64,000 nt of DNA. Origin: Actinomycetospora lemnae. GTDB lineage: Bacteria; Actinomycetota; Actinomycetes; Mycobacteriales; Pseudonocardiaceae. The stretch lies in the NCBI RefSeq assembly GCF_028737315.1, contig NZ_JAQZAO010000002.1, positions 124,001 through 188,000 of the forward strand, given 5' to 3'. The notes under the pieces are model-generated. The model was not told the origin of the DNA. It ran no database searches and saw only the letters and a program-made list of their open reading frames with translations. A program made the position numbers and the translations under genes. Below, piece by piece: positions 31,638 to 39,913 of this stretch (positions within the stretch are counted from its first letter, which is position 1; the number at the start of each line of letters is the position of its first letter).

Positions 31638-32624
31638 GTGACCATCATCTCCGATCCCCTCCAGTACAACGAGGACGAGCTGTTCGTCGACCTGCGCGCG
31701 ATGACCGGTCACTCGCTCTTCCTCAAGTGCGAGGGATTCAACTTCGCCGGGTCCATCAAATTGAAGGCCGCCCTCGGGATGGTCGAGGCGGCCGAGCGCG
31801 ACGGGCTCCTCAACCAGTGGTCGATCCTCGTCGAGTCGTCGTCCGGGAACCTCGGTGTGGCGCTGGCGATGGTCGCGGCGAGCAAGGGCTACCGGTTCCT
31901 CTGCGTGACCGACCCGCGCTGCAACGAGACCACCAGCCGGCTCATCCGCACGCTCGGCAGCGACGTCCACACCGTCACCGAGCCGAACCCGGTGACCGGC
32001 TTCCTCGGTGCGCGCCTCGACCACATCCAGCGGCTCTGCGCCTCGAGCCCTCGATACGTCTGGCTCGACCAGTACGCCAACCCGGCCAACTGGCGGGCAC
32101 ACCACCGCACGACGGCGCCGGCGATCGCCCGCCAGTTCCCCGAGCTCGACGTGCTGTTCGTCGGCGCGGGCACCACCGGGACGCTGATGGGCTGCGCGCG
32201 GTGGTTCCGCTGGTGGAACCCGGACGTGCGCATCGTCGCCGTCGACGCCGTGGGCTCGGTGAGCTTCGGCGGCCCGGCCTCGCGGCGGCTGATCCCCGGT
32301 CTCGGCATGAGCGTGCCGCCACCGCAGCTCGACACGTCGCTCGTCGACGACGTCGTGCGCGTCGAGGAGGAGGACACCGTCCGCGCCTGCCACCGTCTGG
32401 CCTCGCGCGGCTTCCTGTTCGGCGGCTCGACGGGGACGGTGGTCAGCGGCGCCACGGCGTGGCTCGAGCGGCACGGCGTGCCCGGTCTCACGGCGGTCGC
32501 GATCGCCCCGGACATGGGCGAGCGGTACCTCGACACCGTCTACTCGCGCTCCTGGGTGCTCGAGCACTACGGCGACTCCGTGCTCGGGCGGGAGGCACCC
32601 GTCGTCGACGCCCGATCGGCCTGA
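31638..32624 (+). CDS. CysK2/SbnA-like PLP-dependent cysteine synthase family enzyme
   Basis: 328 residues, fold-type II PLP enzyme. The PLP lysine lies in FNFAGSIKLKAA, the phosphate-binding loop is GAGTTGT, and SSSGNLG replaces the usual substrate loop. FNFAGSIKLK and GGSTGTV resemble the O-phosphoserine-using CysK2 (S-sulfocysteine synthase) and proteins annotated as SbnA. SbnA condenses O-phosphoserine with glutamate toward 2,3-diaminopropionate; its partner SbnB is not in this window. Start GTG has GGGGGG upstream. It is followed three bases later by the Pls-like NRPS and probably supplies its building block. Confidence 0.83.
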   Translation: MTIISDPLQYNEDELFVDLRAMTGHSLFLKCEGFNFAGSIKLKAALGMVEAAERDGLLNQWSILVESSSGNLGVALAMVAASKGYRFLCVTDPRCNETTSRLIRTLGSDVHTVTEPNPVTGFLGARLDHIQRLCASSPRYVWLDQYANPANWRAHHRTTAPAIARQFPELDVLFVGAGTTGTLMGCARWFRWWNPDVRIVAVDAVGSVSFGGPASRRLIPGLGMSVPPPQLDTSLVDDVVRVEEEDTVRACHRLASRGFLFGGSTGTVVSGATAWLERHGVPGLTAVAIAPDMGERYLDTVYSRSWVLEHYGDSVLGREAPVVDARSA

Positions 32625-32627
32625 CCG

Positions 32628-35600
32628 ATGGCGTCCCGGTTGCCGATCCCGCCGACGGGATCCGACACGGGGCGCCCGCTGCTCCGCCTCGCGGGGCCGC
32701 CGGCGCCCGACCCGTCCCACGCCGACCACGTCCTCATCGACGGGCGGGAGGCCCAGGGCCCCCGTGCCCGCGCCGGGGAACGCCTCGACGACCTCGTCGC
32801 GGTGCGCTGCGCGTCGTTGCGGGACGCCGACCGGCTCGACACGGCCGCGCTGGAGATCCCTGACCGCACCCTGTCGTACGGGGAGCTCGACGCGGACGCG
32901 AACCGCCTCGCGCGCTACCTGCGCCTCCACGGGGTGCGCGGGGGCGACCGCGTGGCGCTGCGGCTCGACAGCCCGGACGCCGCCCACCTCGCGCTGCTCG
33001 CCCTCGCACGGCTGGGCGCGGCGACGGTCACGGTCGCCCCCGGCCTGTCCCCCGACGACACGACGACGCTGCTCGCCGACGTCGGGGCCACGACCCTGCT
33101 CGCCACCGACCGGGACACCCCGGAGCTGACGGGGCCCGCGCTCGCGGCGGGCGCGGACGTCGTCGCCGTCGACCGGGCCGCCGCCCTGATCGCCGAGCAG
33201 GACCCCCGCGCGCTGCTCGAGGTGGAGTCCGGTCCCCGCCGGGACGCGCTCGCCTACGTCGTCCCCACCACCGACGACGCCGGGCTGCGGGCCACGGCCG
33301 TCGACCACACCGCGGCCGTGGCGCTGGTGCGGGTGCTCGCCGACGTGCTCGGCCTGCGGCCCGGGGACCGCGTGCACCGCGGTGCGGCGCCGGGCTCCGA
33401 CCTCGCGGTGCTCGAGACGTGGCTCCCGTGGGCGCGCGGGGCCACGGTGGTCGTCCCGCCGAGCGGCGTCGAGCGGGCGCCGGCCGCCCTCGGCCGCCAC
33501 CTGCGTGCCCAGCACGTGTCCGTGCTGTGCGCCGCCCCGGACCTGCTCGCCGGGATCGACGAGGACCTGCCGGACCTGCGCCTCGTCGTCGTCCCGGGCC
33601 CGGCGTACCCCCAGGACCTCGTCGCGCGCTGGCACCGCCCGGGCCGCCGTCTCGTCGGGATCTACGGCCCGCCCGAGGCGACCGTCGCGGCGCTGTGGAC
33701 CGAGCTCCGGCCCGACGGGGCCGCCACGCTCGGCGTGCCGCTGCCCACCGGTCGGGTCGTCGTCCTCGACCCCGGCCGGCCGGCCCGCACCCTGCCACCG
33801 GGCGCGGTCGGCGAGATCGGCCTCGCCGGGGCCGGGGTGGCCCGCGGCTACGTCGGGCGCGCCGAGCTCGACCGCGAGACCTTCGTCCCCGACCCCCTCG
33901 GCATCCCGGGCAACCCCTCGGGCCGCGTCGTCCGGACCGGCGACCTCGGCCGCGCCACCGAGGACGGCGAGGTCGAGTTCCTCGGGCGGCTCGTCGACGC
34001 CGGTGGTCGGGGCTCCCGTCCGACGGCGATGACCGTCCCGCGGCGGGCCGCGGTGACGGTCCCGGTGGTGCCGCCGCTCCCGCCGCTCCCGCCGCCACTC
34101 CCGCCGTCGCCACCGCTCCCCTCGCTCCCGCCCTCCTCGCGCCCTCGCGTCCGGGTCACGACCTCCGCGCCCCCGGCCGACAGCGCCCCCACCGTCGCCC
34201 TGTCCGTCGCGGCTCTCGCGCCCCCGCCGACGGCACCGCCCGCGCCCCCGCCGACGGCACCGCCCGCGACCCCGCCGGCACCGCCCGCGACCGCGCCGGC
34301 TCCCCCCGATCGCACGCAGGCCCTGCTCGCCGAGATCCTCGCCGGGGCGCTCGACCGCGACGACGTCCCCGTCGACGCGCACGTGTTCGACGACCTCGGC
34401 GCCGACTCGATGCTCATGGCCCGCTTCTGCGCCCGGGTCCGCAAGCACCCCGACCTGCCCTCGATCGCGATGCAGGACGTCTACGCCCACCCCACCGTCG
34501 CTCAGCTGGCGACCGCCCTCGCGCCGACGACCACACTGACCACGACGACCACGACGACCACGACGACCACCCCGGCGCCCCGGGCGGACGAGCCGGCACC
34601 CGAGCCGGACCCGGAGCCGGAGCCCGTCCCCCGCGCCGGCCGCGTCGCCTACGTGCTCTGCGGCGCGGCGCAGCTGCTCTTCGTCCTCGGCTACACGTAC
34701 GTTGCCGCGACGATCGTGACCTGGGCGTTCGAGTGGCTCGCGCTCGCGCCCGACGAGCTGCACCTCTACCTGCGGTCGGTGGCCGTCGGCTCCTTCGCCT
34801 TCGCCGTGCTCTCGATCCTGCCGATCGCGCTCAAGTGGCTGCTCGTCGGGCGGTGGCGGCCCCGCGAGTTCCCGATCTGGGGGCTGACCTACCTGCGACT
34901 GTGGATCGTCCGGGTCCTCGTGCAGTCGAGCCCGCTGGTGCTGTTCGTCGGCACGCCGATCTACCCGTTCTACCTCCGGGCGCTGGGGGCGCGGGTCGGC
35001 AAGGGCGCCGTGCTGCTCTCCGGACCCGTGCCGGTCTGCGCCGACCTCCTGACCGTCGGGGCGGGCGCCCTCGTCCGCAACGACGTGTTCCTCGCCGGCT
35101 ACCGCGCCCACGACGGCCGGATCCAGACCGGGCCGGTGACCATCGGGCGGGACGCCGTCGTCGGCGAGAACGTCGTGCTCGACATCGACACCACGATCGG
35201 CGACGGTGCGACCCTCGGGCACAGCTCGTCGCTGCACCGCGGACAGTCCGTGCCCGCCGGCGCGACCTGGCACGGCTCCCCCGCCCGCGAGGCGCCCACG
35301 GCGTACCCGACCGTCCCGCCGATGCGGTGCGGGGCGCTGCGCAAGGTCGCCTACTCGGTGGTCTCGCTGGCCGTCCTGCTCGCCGTGGTCCTGCCGCTCG
35401 CCGCCGGCGGCACGGCCCTGCTGGTGCTGGAGATCCCGCAGCTCCGGGCACTCATCGAGCCCGGTCCCGGGGCCCTGACGAGCCGCCTGTTCTGGATGGA
35501 GACCCTGCTCGTGTCGGTGATCGGGGTCTTCGGGCTCGTGCTGGTCGGCCTGCTGGTCGTCACCACGCTGCCCCGGCTCTTCGCCCTGGGGGTCCGTCCC

Positions 35601-36800
35601 GATCGCGTCTACGCCCTCTACGGCGTGCACTACTGGTGCCACCGCTGGGTCTCCGGCCTGACCAACGTCACGGCGTTCACCTACCTGTTCGGTGACAGCT
35701 CCGCCATCGCCCACTACCTGGGCCGGCTCGGCTACCGGTTGCGACCGCTGGTGCAGACCGGCTCGAACTTCGGGATGGCGGTCAAGCAGGAGAACCCGTA
35801 CCTCACGCGGGTCGGGAGCGGGACGGTCGTCGCCGACGGCCTGTCGGTGATGAACGCCGACTACTCGGCCACGTCGTTCCGCGTGTCGACGACGGGGATC
35901 GGCGCCCGCAACTTCCTCGGCAACCGGATCCACTACCCGCCCCAGGGGCGCACCGGCGACGACTGCCTGCTCGCGACCAAGGTGATGGTCCCGGTGGACG
36001 GCCCGGTCCGGGAGGGCGTGGGGCTGCTCGGCTCGCCGAGCTTCGAGATCCCCCGCTCCGTCGCCCGCGACGACGCCCTCGACCTCGGCGGCGACGAGCT
36101 CGCCCGTGGCCTGCGGCGCAAGAACCGGCACAACGCGACGACGATGGCGCTGTTCCTGCTCGTGCGCTGGTGGCTCTTCCTCGGCATGGCGGCCCTCGTC
36201 GCGTGCATCGCGTCGGTCCCCGTGCGCCTCGGGGCGATCGAGATGCTCGTGGCGCAGCTGCTCATCTTCGTCTTCGGGACGCTGTGGCTGGTGCTGGTCG
36301 AGCGCAGCGTGGCGCGGCTGCAGTGCCGGGCGCCCGAGGGCCGCTCGATCTACGACCCCTCCTTCTGGCGGCACGAGCGGTTCTGGAAGGTGGCGCTGCC
36401 GGACTGGGTCGTGGTGTTCAACGGCACGCCCTACAAGAACCTCGTCTGGCGGATGCTCGGCGTCCGGATCGGCAAGCGCGTCTTCGACGACGGCGTGAAC
36501 CTCACCGAGCGGACCTTCACCACCATCGGCGACGAGTGCACGTTCAACGCCCAGACGGTGCTGCAGTGCCACTCGCAGGAGGACGGCGCCTTCAAGTCCG
36601 AGGTGATCACGGTCGGCGCCGGCGTGACGCTCGGCGTCGGCGCCTTCGCGCACTACGGCACGACGATCGGCGACGGCGCGGTCCTCGCCCCCGACACGTT
36701 CCTCATGAAGGGTGAGGAGGTGCCGCCCGGCGAGTACTGGGGCGGCAACCCGGCCCGCGCGATGGCGCCCGGCACGATCCCGACGGGGGGACGACGATGA
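32628..36800 (+). CDS. Pls/PosA-type single-module NRPS with degenerate adenylation domain
   Basis: 1390 residues. Order: adenylation domain (about 60-465), Pro-rich linker (470-560), carrier domain (DDLGADSM, Ser594), poly-Thr linker, then about 700 residues of alternating membrane helices and left-handed beta-helix (hexapeptide) acyltransferase-like units, as in epsilon-poly-lysine synthetase-type enzymes. The A domain keeps A2 (LSYGEL), A5 (IYGPPEA, near 344) and A7 (RTGDLGR, near 433). The P-loop A3 is replaced by LAYVVPTTDDAGLRATAV, and the C-terminal subdomain with the A10 lysine is missing. It probably cannot adenylate by itself. It is coupled to the next gene (ATGA). Confidence 0.85.
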   Translation: MASRLPIPPTGSDTGRPLLRLAGPPAPDPSHADHVLIDGREAQGPRARAGERLDDLVAVRCASLRDADRLDTAALEIPDRTLSYGELDADANRLARYLRLHGVRGGDRVALRLDSPDAAHLALLALARLGAATVTVAPGLSPDDTTTLLADVGATTLLATDRDTPELTGPALAAGADVVAVDRAAALIAEQDPRALLEVESGPRRDALAYVVPTTDDAGLRATAVDHTAAVALVRVLADVLGLRPGDRVHRGAAPGSDLAVLETWLPWARGATVVVPPSGVERAPAALGRHLRAQHVSVLCAAPDLLAGIDEDLPDLRLVVVPGPAYPQDLVARWHRPGRRLVGIYGPPEATVAALWTELRPDGAATLGVPLPTGRVVVLDPGRPARTLPPGAVGEIGLAGAGVARGYVGRAELDRETFVPDPLGIPGNPSGRVVRTGDLGRATEDGEVEFLGRLVDAGGRGSRPTAMTVPRRAAVTVPVVPPLPPLPPPLPPSPPLPSLPPSSRPRVRVTTSAPPADSAPTVALSVAALAPPPTAPPAPPPTAPPATPPAPPATAPAPPDRTQALLAEILAGALDRDDVPVDAHVFDDLGADSMLMARFCARVRKHPDLPSIAMQDVYAHPTVAQLATALAPTTTLTTTTTTTTTTTPAPRADEPAPEPDPEPEPVPRAGRVAYVLCGAAQLLFVLGYTYVAATIVTWAFEWLALAPDELHLYLRSVAVGSFAFAVLSILPIALKWLLVGRWRPREFPIWGLTYLRLWIVRVLVQSSPLVLFVGTPIYPFYLRALGARVGKGAVLLSGPVPVCADLLTVGAGALVRNDVFLAGYRAHDGRIQTGPVTIGRDAVVGENVVLDIDTTIGDGATLGHSSSLHRGQSVPAGATWHGSPAREAPTAYPTVPPMRCGALRKVAYSVVSLAVLLAVVLPLAAGGTALLVLEIPQLRALIEPGPGALTSRLFWMETLLVSVIGVFGLVLVGLLVVTTLPRLFALGVRPDRVYALYGVHYWCHRWVSGLTNVTAFTYLFGDSSAIAHYLGRLGYRLRPLVQTGSNFGMAVKQENPYLTRVGSGTVVADGLSVMNADYSATSFRVSTTGIGARNFLGNRIHYPPQGRTGDDCLLATKVMVPVDGPVREGVGLLGSPSFEIPRSVARDDALDLGGDELARGLRRKNRHNATTMALFLLVRWWLFLGMAALVACIASVPVRLGAIEMLVAQLLIFVFGTLWLVLVERSVARLQCRAPEGRSIYDPSFWRHERFWKVALPDWVVVFNGTPYKNLVWRMLGVRIGKRVFDDGVNLTERTFTTIGDECTFNAQTVLQCHSQEDGAFKSEVITVGAGVTLGVGAFAHYGTTIGDGAVLAPDTFLMKGEEVPPGEYWGGNPARAMAPGTIPTGGRR
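34529..34570 (+). repeat. ACGACC repeat encoding a poly-Thr linker
   Basis: A run of ACGACC hexamers encodes about 12 consecutive threonines between the carrier domain and the membrane part of the synthetase. Prone to slippage but in frame. Confidence 0.8.
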
Positions 36801-37777
36801 CACCGACCGAGCGGCGGCTGGCCGCGGTGTGGGCGCCGCTGCTCGGGGTGGACGCGGACGCGATCGGGCGTCACGACCACTTCTTCGACCGGGGCGGCTC
36901 GTCGCTGCAGGCCGTCACGATGGTGCTGCGCCTGGGCAAGGAGGTGTCGCTCTCCGAGGTCACCCGCCACCCGGTCCTCGCCGACCTCGCCGCGCTCATC
37001 GACCAGCGCCCGGCCCCGACGACCGGGCTGCTCCACGCCCTCTCCGACCCCGGCGAGGGCGGGCGCGGCACGCTCGTCGGGCTGCCGCCCGCGGGCGGGC
37101 ACGCGGTGAACTTCCGGCCGCTGGCCACGGCGCTGCGCGGCAGCGGGCTCGCGGTGCACGCCGTCGAGCTGCCCGGGCACGACCCGGACGGCGGGGACGG
37201 TGCCCTGGCCGGGCTCGACGAGGTCGCCGACCGGGTCGCCGCCGAGGTCGCCGACCGCGCCGCGCCCGTCGTCCTGTGGGGCCACTCCGCCGGTGCCGCG
37301 ATGGCCGTCGCGGTGGCCCGGCGCCTGGAGGACCGGGGCACGCCCGCGCGCCGGGTCGTGATCGGCGCGCAGCTGCTCGGCGACGCCGACGCCCGGCGCC
37401 GGGACGCCGCCGAACTGGCGGCCCGCAGCGACGCGGACCTGCTGGCCGGGAACGCGGTGCAGCCCCACCTCGACCCCCGCTCCGCCGCGCGGGCGGCGGC
37501 GGCCTTCCGCCACGACTGCCTGGCCGCGCACGCGTACCTGGTCGGCGCCCTCGAGGACCCGCCGGCCGTCCGCCTCGCGACGCCGATCTCCGTGGTGCTC
37601 GCCGCCGACGACCCGAGCACCGCCGGGCGCGAGGCGAGCCACCGGGACTGGGCGCTGTTCGCCCGGCACGTCGAGCTGCACGTCCTCGACGACGGTGGCC
37701 ACCACTTCCTCCGCACCCGCCCGGCCGCCGCCGCCGGCATCGTGCGCACCGCCGCCGACCTCGTCCCCGCGTCCTGA
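36797..37777 (+). CDS. Carrier-thioesterase protein (T-TE)
   Basis: 326 residues. An N-terminal phosphopantetheine carrier domain (DHFFDRGGSSLQAV, Ser36) is joined to a type I-like alpha/beta-hydrolase thioesterase with GHSAG (Ser164), a late Asp (AADDPS) and His (GGHHF). This is the last part of an NRPS module without its own C and A domains. It begins by ATGA overlap with the Pls-like synthetase. It may accept the amino acid or short peptide from the synthetase or from a free ligase and release it after modification by the oxygenase downstream. Confidence 0.87.
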   Translation: MTPTERRLAAVWAPLLGVDADAIGRHDHFFDRGGSSLQAVTMVLRLGKEVSLSEVTRHPVLADLAALIDQRPAPTTGLLHALSDPGEGGRGTLVGLPPAGGHAVNFRPLATALRGSGLAVHAVELPGHDPDGGDGALAGLDEVADRVAAEVADRAAPVVLWGHSAGAAMAVAVARRLEDRGTPARRVVIGAQLLGDADARRRDAAELAARSDADLLAGNAVQPHLDPRSAARAAAAFRHDCLAAHAYLVGALEDPPAVRLATPISVVLAADDPSTAGREASHRDWALFARHVELHVLDDGGHHFLRTRPAAAAGIVRTAADLVPAS

Positions 37778-37799
37778 CGTCCACCCCGGAGGAACCGCG

Positions 37800-38807
37800 A
37801 TGTCCCACCCCGACCTCGCCGTGCAGCGCCCGCCCGGCCGTCCCCCGCAGCTGGTCGTGGACGCCGACGGCGACCCGGTCGGCTGGCTCGGCCGGCACCG
37901 CGACGCCCTGCGCGGCGCGGTCCTGGCCCACGGCGCGGTCCTGCTGCGCGGCCTCGGGCTGCGCGACGACGTCGACGCCGGCGCCGCGCTGCGCGCCCTC
38001 GCCCCCGGCGGGCTGCTGCCCGAGCGGGAGGCGTTCGCGCCGCGCCAGCCCTACCCGGGCGGCGCGTACTCGTCGACGAAGTGGCCGGCGCAGCAGCGGA
38101 TGTGCCTGCACCACGAGCTGAGCTACGGGCTGCAGTTCCCCGGCACGATGATGTTCGCCTGCCTCGTCGCCCCGACCGCGGGCGGCGAGACGGCGATCGC
38201 CGACGCCGCCGCGGTGCTCGAGGCCCTGCCGCCCGAGCTCGTCGCACGCTGCGACCGGGAGGGCTGGCGCCTCGACCGCTCCTACGGCGACGAGATCGGC
38301 GCGGCCTGGAGCGAGGCCTTCGGCACCGACGACCCGCGCGCCGTCGAGCACTACTGCCGCAGCCACGGCATCGAGTTCGCGTGGCGCGACGACGGCGGGC
38401 TGCGGACACGGCAGCGGCGCCCCGCGATCGCCCGGCATCCGGTCACCGGGGTGCGGTGCTGGTTCAACCAGATCGCCTTCCTCAACGCCCACACCCTCGA
38501 CGACGAGGTGCGCGCGTTCCTCCTGGAGGTGTTCGGCGAGGAGGGGCTGCCGTTCACCACCCGCTTCGGCGACGGCGAGGAGGTCGGTGCGGACGTGGTC
38601 GCCCTGGTCAACGAGGTCTACGAACGGCACACGCTCCGCGAGCCGTGGGAGGCCGGCGACCTGCTGCTCGTCGACAACGTGCGGACCGCCCACGGCCGCG
38701 AGCCCTACGTCGGGACGCGCGCGGTGCTCGTCGGCATGGCCGATCCACTGCACGTCGCGCAGCTCGCCCCGACCGCCGCCCCGACCGCCACCGCGGCCGC
38801 GTCGTGA
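37800..38807 (+). CDS. TauD/TfdA-family Fe(II)/2-oxoglutarate oxygenase, SyrP-like
   Basis: 335 residues. The iron ligands are His104 and Glu106 in CLHHELSYG, and His298 in VRTAHGR, with Arg for 2-oxoglutarate nearby (GTRAVL). The segment after the ligands (FFAC-like MFACLVAPTAGGETAIAD) resembles SyrP and other NRPS-associated beta-hydroxylases that act on carrier-bound amino acids. GGAGG stands seven bases before ATG. It probably hydroxylates the residue held on the carrier protein upstream. The GTGA overlap couples it to the lipoprotein. Confidence 0.87.
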   Translation: MSHPDLAVQRPPGRPPQLVVDADGDPVGWLGRHRDALRGAVLAHGAVLLRGLGLRDDVDAGAALRALAPGGLLPEREAFAPRQPYPGGAYSSTKWPAQQRMCLHHELSYGLQFPGTMMFACLVAPTAGGETAIADAAAVLEALPPELVARCDREGWRLDRSYGDEIGAAWSEAFGTDDPRAVEHYCRSHGIEFAWRDDGGLRTRQRRPAIARHPVTGVRCWFNQIAFLNAHTLDDEVRAFLLEVFGEEGLPFTTRFGDGEEVGADVVALVNEVYERHTLREPWEAGDLLLVDNVRTAHGREPYVGTRAVLVGMADPLHVAQLAPTAAPTATAAAS

Positions 38808-39400
38808 CCGCCGCCCGGACCGCGCGATGCCTGCTCGCCGGGGTGGCGGCCGCGGTGCTGCTCCTCGGTGCGGCGTGCTCGTCGCCGCCGGCCGCCCCGC
38901 CCGCACCGCCCGCCACACCGGCTCCGTCGGCGGCTCCGGCCGGGGAAGCCCCCGACTCACCAGCCGACGACGCCGCCCCCGACGTGGTGCCCCTCACGTT
39001 CGGCGCGACGCACGCATTCCCCGACGGCAACACGGTCACCGTCGGCTCGCCCGTCGTGGGTCCGCCGCCGCCGGGGACGCCGTTCCCGCGCAGCCTCGAG
39101 GTGACCGTCACCGTCCGGAACGGGACGCCGGCGGCCGAGGACCTGTCCCGCTTCGGGTTCGACGCGACCGTGCCGGGCGAGCCCGAGGACCGGGAGGCGC
39201 CGCCCGTCGGCGACGGCCCCGACGGCCCCCTCGGACCGGGTGAGGAACGCACCTTCCCCGTGCGCTTCGCCCTGCCCGACCCCGGGCCCACCGAGGCCAC
39301 GGTCGAGGTCTCGAAGGCCGACCAGACCCCCGCCGGCGAGGACGTCCCGGGCAGCGACGAGGCCCCGGGCGCGGTCGTCGCGTTCGCCGGGCAGGTCTGA
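38804..39400 (+). CDS. Predicted lipoprotein, DUF4352-like
   Basis: 198 residues. A signal peptide ends in LLLGAACSS, a weak lipobox with the cysteine near 25. A Pro/Ala-rich spacer (to about 60) leads to an Ig-like beta domain (FGATHAFPDGNTVTVGSP, LEVTVTVRNGT) of the type found in DUF4352 proteins of Gram-positive cell envelopes. It is coupled to the oxygenase (GTGA), so it may belong to the biosynthetic cluster, for example in binding or immunity at the surface; that is inference only. Confidence 0.75.
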   Translation: MTAARTARCLLAGVAAAVLLLGAACSSPPAAPPAPPATPAPSAAPAGEAPDSPADDAAPDVVPLTFGATHAFPDGNTVTVGSPVVGPPPPGTPFPRSLEVTVTVRNGTPAAEDLSRFGFDATVPGEPEDREAPPVGDGPDGPLGPGEERTFPVRFALPDPGPTEATVEVSKADQTPAGEDVPGSDEAPGAVVAFAGQV

Positions 39401-39468
39401 CGCGCTTCCCCGCCGCCACGGGCCGGGTCACACTGAGGCCCGCTGCCGTCGGACAGGAGTGCCGCGCG

Positions 39469-39876
39469 ATGAGCGATGCGCGCGGTGTGCCGTGCTTCGC
39501 CGAGCTCGACGTCGACGACCCGGACGCGGCGGCCGCCTTCTACGCCGCGGTGCTGGGCTGGACGGTCGACGACGCGGTGCGCGCCGACCACCAGCACCGC
39601 CTCCTGCGCCACGACGGCGTGGCGGTCGCGGCGCGCTGGGTCGAGGACGGGGCGCCGGGCCGGCTCGTCGGTCACGGGCCCGACGGACCGCTCGCCGGGC
39701 TCGCGCTCGCCGGTGACGCGCTCCCACTGGCTCCCGTGTTCGGCGTCGCCGACGTCGACGTCACCCTGCGCGCCGCGCAGGCCGCGGGCGAGACGGTGCT
39801 GGCGGGTGTCGAGGACGGCCGGGCCACCCTCGCCGACCCCGCGGGCGCGGCCTTCGGTGTCCTCCGCCTCGACTGA
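39469..39876 (+). CDS. VOC family (glyoxalase/bleomycin-resistance fold) protein
   Basis: 135 residues, two beta-alpha-beta-beta-beta units: CFAELDVDDPDAAAAFYAAVLGW and VFGVADVDVTLRAAQAAG. The ending DPAGAAFGVLRLD is typical of small VOC proteins. No full metal triad is obvious, so a binding or resistance role is as likely as catalysis. ATG follows AGGAG. Confidence 0.85.
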   Translation: MSDARGVPCFAELDVDDPDAAAAFYAAVLGWTVDDAVRADHQHRLLRHDGVAVAARWVEDGAPGRLVGHGPDGPLAGLALAGDALPLAPVFGVADVDVTLRAAQAAGETVLAGVEDGRATLADPAGAAFGVLRLD

Positions 39877-39900
39877 CGGTCTCCCACACGTCCGGGTCGG

Positions 39901-39906
39901 TACCGT
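39901..39906 (+). promoter_or_regulatory. -10 hexamer of the EEP-family gene
   Basis: TACCGT ends seven bases before GTG 39914; no ribosome-binding site. Confidence 0.45.
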
Positions 39907-39913
39907 CGATCAG

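Noticed and set aside
31317-36803. Minus-strand frame of 1828 codons opposite the NRPS-like cluster
   Set aside because: It is antisense to genes with clear motifs; its composition (Arg, Gly, Val, His, Asp) is that of a GC-rich shadow frame, with no domain recognisable.
31638-38807. Straight diaminopropionate or poly-Dap pathway
   Set aside because: No SbnB (ornithine cyclodeaminase-like) gene is present, the PLP enzyme also resembles CysK2, and the synthetase A domain is degenerate; the product cannot be assigned.
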